Shown: positions 13,070 through 16,208 of the stretch, piece after piece | Position numbering within the stretch: the stretch's first letter is position 1 | How the letters are laid out: each line of letters opens with the position of its first letter | DNA from: Nitrosotalea sp. | GTDB taxonomy: Archaea > Thermoproteota > Nitrososphaeria > Nitrososphaerales > Nitrosopumilaceae | DNA: 16,208 nucleotides | Assembly (NCBI GenBank): GCA_031296345.1 | Contig: JARLFW010000084.1 | Coordinates: 1 to 16,208, forward strand | Direction: 5' to 3' | Made by a program: the position numbers and the translations under genes | Notes under the pieces: generated by a model | Told to the model about the DNA's origin: nothing | The model's input: only the letters and a program-made list of their open reading frames with translations | Database searches by the model: none

Positions 13070-15085
13070 TTGGTTCTAAAACCAGTCCCAATGGGAAAAA
13101 TTGCAGTGCTTGGGCTTCGAAAAGAAAATCAAATTGTAGTTTCTATCTTACACGATCTTAACGTTGTACAAATAGAACCGCTCTCAAAAGATGTTATCCC
13201 TCTGATAAGAAACGAGCGTGATAATGACCAATTCAGACTAGTATCAGATCAACTTTTACGAATGAAGGCTCTAAAGACCGTACTTCCTCGAAGAGAGGCA
13301 ACACAGTGCCAAAGATTTACCTCTGTAGACCAAATTATGCAGGCTACAAAATCTATCAATATAGATGACAAAGTTGCAACCTTGGAAAAAGAAAAGGAAA
13401 GTCTTCTAACACAACACAACGAGACAGAAAATAATATCAAACTAGTTGAAGAATTCTCATTTTTCCCAGAGGACTTTAGTGTTCTTCAATTAAAAATGGC
13501 ACACTCTTATTTTGGTAGACTGAATTCAAAGAACTATTCTGCTTTCAAAAAAGCACTTGATGTTAATAGCCAAGATGTCTTTATCTATTCAAAAGAAGGA
13601 AAAGATACTACAAGTTTAGTTCTTGTCACATTTCCAAACTTTCCACCTCATGCACTTGCCACTGTCGTTCAAGAATATGATGTAAAGTTAGAGGCAGTTC
13701 CAAAGCTAGATGGAAAAGCAGAACAGCTAATTCAAAAACTCAAAACAAAACAGTCTGAGATTTCACAAAAACTAAAAGAAGTTCAGAGACAACTTGATGA
13801 AATCTCAAATACAAATTATGTAAATATTGTGTGTATTGAAGAACAACTTGAAATTGAGAATAGAAAACTTGAAGTCATTGATAACTTGGGAGTTACATCA
13901 GACTCGTTTGCACTTGAGGGCTGGATACCAAAATCAAAAATAAATCAACTAAGAGCAGTATTTGAAAAAAATACTAAAGGTACAATGTTGTTTGAACTTG
14001 AAACAGACGAGCACCCACCCACACAATTTGATAATCCAAAAAGATTCAAACTGTTTGAGGCCTTTATCAGATTCTATTCTTTACCTGAAGGCAAAGAATT
14101 TGATCCCACACTCATCTTTGGTATATTCTTCCCGATATTCTACGGTATGATGGTAGGAGATGCAGGATATGGACTGTTTATACTTCTAGTTTGTCGGTGG
14201 GTTATCCGAAGAATTGAAGGTGGAAAGAGAGACATTAACATCATGCCTGGAATGCTGAGAAAGTTTGCATTGAATATACTGAAGAGACGACAGATGGTAA
14301 AACTTGCAAAGGCAATGACACCGGGTGCTATCATTGCAATAGGATTAGGATTTGTGTTTAACCTCTACTTTGGATTCCATCTCAACGGTTATCTATTTGG
14401 TTTTCTCAATACTCATCTAGGTTTACATCTTCCAGCAGATGGAACAATATTCAGTCCAATTACTAGCCTAAGAAAATTATTGCTAATCAGTGGATACATT
14501 GGTCTTGGAATGGTCACATTTGGTCTAATTCTTGGTATCTTGAACAGTATGCGTGAAGGTCTTAAAAAGCACGCAATTGGAAAAATGGGCTGGTTGCTCT
14601 TTGGTTGGGGTGTAGTACTCTTTGGTCTTGCACTGATGCATCATCAACACGTTAACCCAGTTCATAGTCCAGTAGGTGCAGCCTACATAGGCTTGATGAT
14701 AGGTGGAATTGGACTAATGTTTGTAGGAGAAGGTCCAAGGGCAATCATGGAGTTGCCATCTATTGTAAGTCACATACTTTCATACACCAGACTTATTGGA
14801 ATTTTATTGGCATCCGTTATCTTGGCTGATGTAATTGACTTTATCTTTTTCAAAACATTACATCATGGAATTCCTTTCATTGTTCTTGGAACGATTATAC
14901 TCTTCATAGGTCACATATTCAATATTATAATTGGTGTCTTTGAACCAGGAATTCAGGGAGCAAGATTGATCTATGTTGAATTCTTCTCAAAATTCTATCA
15001 TGGTAATGGAAGAGCATTCAAACCATTTGGAACTGCAAGAAAGTTTACCTTTGATCAATACGAAATGCAAATAGAAAAGAAATAG
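13070..15085 (+). CDS. atpI: A-type ATP synthase subunit I (membrane stator, a-subunit)
   Basis: The 671-residue protein is the membrane stator that carries the two ion half-channels. Residues 1 to about 340 are a cytoplasmic arm with long helices (coiled-coil stretch near 220-250, 'LKTKQSEISQKLKEVQRQLD'), which binds the peripheral stalks. From about 345 on there are seven or eight membrane helices, starting with 'FGIFFPIFYGMMVGDAGYG' and ending near 'VFEPGIQGARLIYVEFFSKFYHG'. R574 in 'SHILSYTRLIGILLAS' is the essential arginine facing the c-ring glutamate. The start is a TTG with a GAGGT site (13058-13062) 7 nt before it, 3 bp after atpH. The gene ends 5 bp before the stop of convergent pyrI. 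Confidence 0.95.
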   Translation: MVLKPVPMGKIAVLGLRKENQIVVSILHDLNVVQIEPLSKDVIPLIRNERDNDQFRLVSDQLLRMKALKTVLPRREATQCQRFTSVDQIMQATKSINIDDKVATLEKEKESLLTQHNETENNIKLVEEFSFFPEDFSVLQLKMAHSYFGRLNSKNYSAFKKALDVNSQDVFIYSKEGKDTTSLVLVTFPNFPPHALATVVQEYDVKLEAVPKLDGKAEQLIQKLKTKQSEISQKLKEVQRQLDEISNTNYVNIVCIEEQLEIENRKLEVIDNLGVTSDSFALEGWIPKSKINQLRAVFEKNTKGTMLFELETDEHPPTQFDNPKRFKLFEAFIRFYSLPEGKEFDPTLIFGIFFPIFYGMMVGDAGYGLFILLVCRWVIRRIEGGKRDINIMPGMLRKFALNILKRRQMVKLAKAMTPGAIIAIGLGFVFNLYFGFHLNGYLFGFLNTHLGLHLPADGTIFSPITSLRKLLLISGYIGLGMVTFGLILGILNSMREGLKKHAIGKMGWLLFGWGVVLFGLALMHHQHVNPVHSPVGAAYIGLMIGGIGLMFVGEGPRAIMELPSIVSHILSYTRLIGILLASVILADVIDFIFFKTLHHGIPFIVLGTIILFIGHIFNIIIGVFEPGIQGARLIYVEFFSKFYHGNGRAFKPFGTARKFTFDQYEMQIEKK

Positions 15086-15090
15086 AAATT

Positions 15091-15552
15091 CTAATAATAT
15101 TTTAATTCATTAACATCCAAAGTTCTTGTACAATATCTGCATCTTAGAACAAGTCCTGTTTTATCAACAACATCCATGATGGGTTGAATGTCTTCATCAC
15201 TATTTGTTATACAATCTGGATTTGAACATCGAAAAATTCGCTCTATTTGATTTGGCAGAGCAACACGTCTTTTCTCAACTAGTTTATAATCTCGAATTAT
15301 GTTTACCGTTGCCTTTGGTGCAATAAGTGCAAGTTTGTTAGTATCTGTATCTTGTAAAAACTTGTTCTCTACTTTTATGATGTCTTTTTTTGCAACCTTG
15401 GAGCTTGGAACATTTAGTGCAATTGTAATTACATTACCATCTCTACCATCTATGCCTAATGCATTCAATACCTTCAATCCTTTTCCAGATTCAATATGAT
15501 CAATTACAGTTCCATTTTTAATTCTCCTTACGATAAGATCAGACTCTGACAT
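15091..15552 (-). CDS. pyrI: Aspartate carbamoyltransferase regulatory chain
   Basis: The product is the regulatory chain of aspartate transcarbamoylase, which binds CTP/ATP and tunes the first committed step of pyrimidine synthesis. From the ATG at 15552 it has 153 residues, exactly the length of the E. coli chain. The zinc ligands fall at C109, C114, C138 and C141 (C-x4-C and C-x2-C), the same numbers as in E. coli. The N terminus has 'IKNGTVIDHIESGKGLKVL', the family's allosteric-site block. The frame stays open far upstream (to 15888, through pyrB), and another ATG lies at 15576; I chose 15552 because it gives the family length and sits 27 nt from a TATA-like box. It is divergent from pyrB, so the two chains come from separate transcripts. 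Confidence 0.95.
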   Translation of the reverse strand: MSESDLIVRRIKNGTVIDHIESGKGLKVLNALGIDGRDGNVITIALNVPSSKVAKKDIIKVENKFLQDTDTNKLALIAPKATVNIIRDYKLVEKRRVALPNQIERIFRCSNPDCITNSDEDIQPIMDVVDKTGLVLRCRYCTRTLDVNELKYY

Positions 15553-15563
15553 TGGAATAGTTT

Positions 15564-15571
15564 GTATACTA
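15564..15571 (+). promoter_or_regulatory. pyrB: TATA-like box for pyrB
   Basis: GTATACTA is centred about 28 nt upstream of the pyrB ATG, matching a leaderless transcript. It lies within the short stretch between the pyrI TATA box and the pyrI start. Confidence 0.35.
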
Positions 15572-15575
15572 CTCA

Positions 15576-15583
15576 TATATAAT
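15576..15583 (-). promoter_or_regulatory. pyrI: TATA-like box for pyrI
   Basis: On the minus strand this reads ATTATATA, centred 27 nt upstream of the ATG at 15552. It overlaps the alternative ATG at 15574-15576, which supports 15552 as the true start. Confidence 0.45.
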
Positions 15584-15595
15584 AGTGAATTGCTA

Positions 15596-16208
15596 ATGAG
15601 CAATTCTTTTTTCCAAAAAGATATTGTCTCAGTGAGAGATTTTGATAAACAAAAGTTTGAAACTGTTTTCCAATCAACTGATAAAATAATTGAAATGAAC
15701 CCAAATGAGAGAAGGGAACTTGTACGTGGAAAGACACTAGGATATCTATTCTTTGAACCTAGTACTAGAACCAGACTAAGCTTTGAGGCTGCAATGGCCT
15801 CAATTGGGGGCGCTTCACTTGGAATATCTGATGCCTCATCATCTTCTGCAAAAAAGGGCGAAAGTCTTGCAGATACAGTAAAAATCATGTCTTTGTATTC
15901 TGATGTCTTGATTCTTAGGCACCAACTTGATGGTTCTAGCAGATTTGCCGCCGAAATTTCAGAAAAACCCCTAATTAACGCAGGAAGTGGTACAGAAGAG
16001 CATCCGACACAGGCAATACTTGATCTTTATACAATTAGAAAAGAAAAGAAGAAAATTGATGGTCTTAAAATAGGAATTGTTGGCGACCTAAAATATGGTA
16101 GAACGGTTAACTCTCTTTTGTATGCTCTATGCAATTACAACGTTGATGTAAAATTGAAAACACCTCCTTCACTTAAAATCCGATCTGATTCAACTTCTGA
16201 AAGAAGAA
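15596..16208 (+). CDS. pyrB: Aspartate carbamoyltransferase catalytic chain, partial
   Basis: The gene begins at ATG 15596 and runs off the window end. 204 codons (plus one base) are visible of about 300 expected. It catalyses carbamoyl phosphate + aspartate to N-carbamoyl-aspartate, the first committed step of pyrimidine synthesis. The carbamoyl-phosphate site S56-T57-R58-T59-R60 is present, as is the mobile loop with 'SSSSAKKGES' (81-90), which supplies a Ser and Lys to the neighbouring active site. 'HPTQAILDLYTI' (136-147) and the start of the aspartate domain ('GLKIGIVGDLKYGRTVNSL', 156-174) follow. There is no frameshift in the visible part. It is divergent from pyrI with 43 bp between the start codons. 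Confidence 0.96.
   Translation, partial: MSNSFFQKDIVSVRDFDKQKFETVFQSTDKIIEMNPNERRELVRGKTLGYLFFEPSTRTRLSFEAAMASIGGASLGISDASSSSAKKGESLADTVKIMSLYSDVLILRHQLDGSSRFAAEISEKPLINAGSGTEEHPTQAILDLYTIRKEKKKIDGLKIGIVGDLKYGRTVNSLLYALCNYNVDVKLKTPPSLKIRSDSTSERR

Noticed and set aside
15553..15888. N-terminal extension of pyrI to a 265-residue protein
   Set aside because: It would run antisense through pyrB on the opposite strand. The family length, zinc ligand numbering and TATA spacing all point to the ATG at 15552.
1..16208. CRISPR array, insertion sequence, prophage or att site
   Set aside because: There are no regularly spaced repeats, transposase or integrase genes, or flanking duplications. The window looks like core chromosome.

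Overview
The window looks like chromosomal DNA of an AT-rich archaeon, most likely an ammonia-oxidising member of the Nitrososphaerota (Thaumarchaeota), Nitrosopumilus/Nitrosarchaeum-like. This rests on an archaeal-type (A/V-type) ATP synthase operon, an archaeal-type UMP kinase, a separate PyrI regulatory chain, TATA-like boxes placed 26-28 nt before probable leaderless start codons, and uncharacterised small proteins of a style common in that phylum. It is an inference from gene content and sequence style; no database search was possible.

Layout. (1) 31-414 (-): Hsp20-family small heat-shock protein. (2) 495-2999 (+): a tight operon of thymidylate kinase, a SAMHD1-like HD-domain phosphohydrolase and UMP kinase, i.e. 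pyrimidine/dNTP pool control. (3) 2986-5300: four little-known genes: a short hypothetical (-), a membrane-anchored LEA14/WHy-like protein (+), a two-TM protein (-) and a winged-helix-like protein (-). (4) 5301-5571: a 271-bp intergenic region with several inverted repeats, including an 11-bp stem that closes just before a T-rich tract, a candidate small RNA. (5) 5572-6357 (+): tandem-domain rhodanese/thiosulfate sulfurtransferase. (6) 6469-15085 (+): the complete A-type ATP synthase in the order K-E-C-F-A-B-D-(28-aa sORF)-H-I. The textbook archaeal order starts with H-I, so these two peripheral-stalk/stator genes sit at the opposite end here. (7) 15091-15552 (-) and 15596-end (+): pyrI and pyrB, divergent, with closely packed promoters. 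pyrB runs off the window.

How the genes work together. The ATP synthase cluster encodes the catalytic head (A, B), central stalk (D, F, C), peripheral stalks (E, H) and the membrane motor (I and the K ring). Inside the operon many starts have a Shine-Dalgarno-like sequence within the preceding gene, whereas first genes seem leaderless. The pyrimidine genes at both ends (tmk, pyrH, pyrB, pyrI) and the HD phosphohydrolase cover UMP synthesis, UDP and dTDP formation, and probably dNTP turnover.

The best candidates for something undescribed are the 28-codon membrane microprotein ORF between atpD and atpH (12655-12741) and the putative structured RNA at about 5365-5509.
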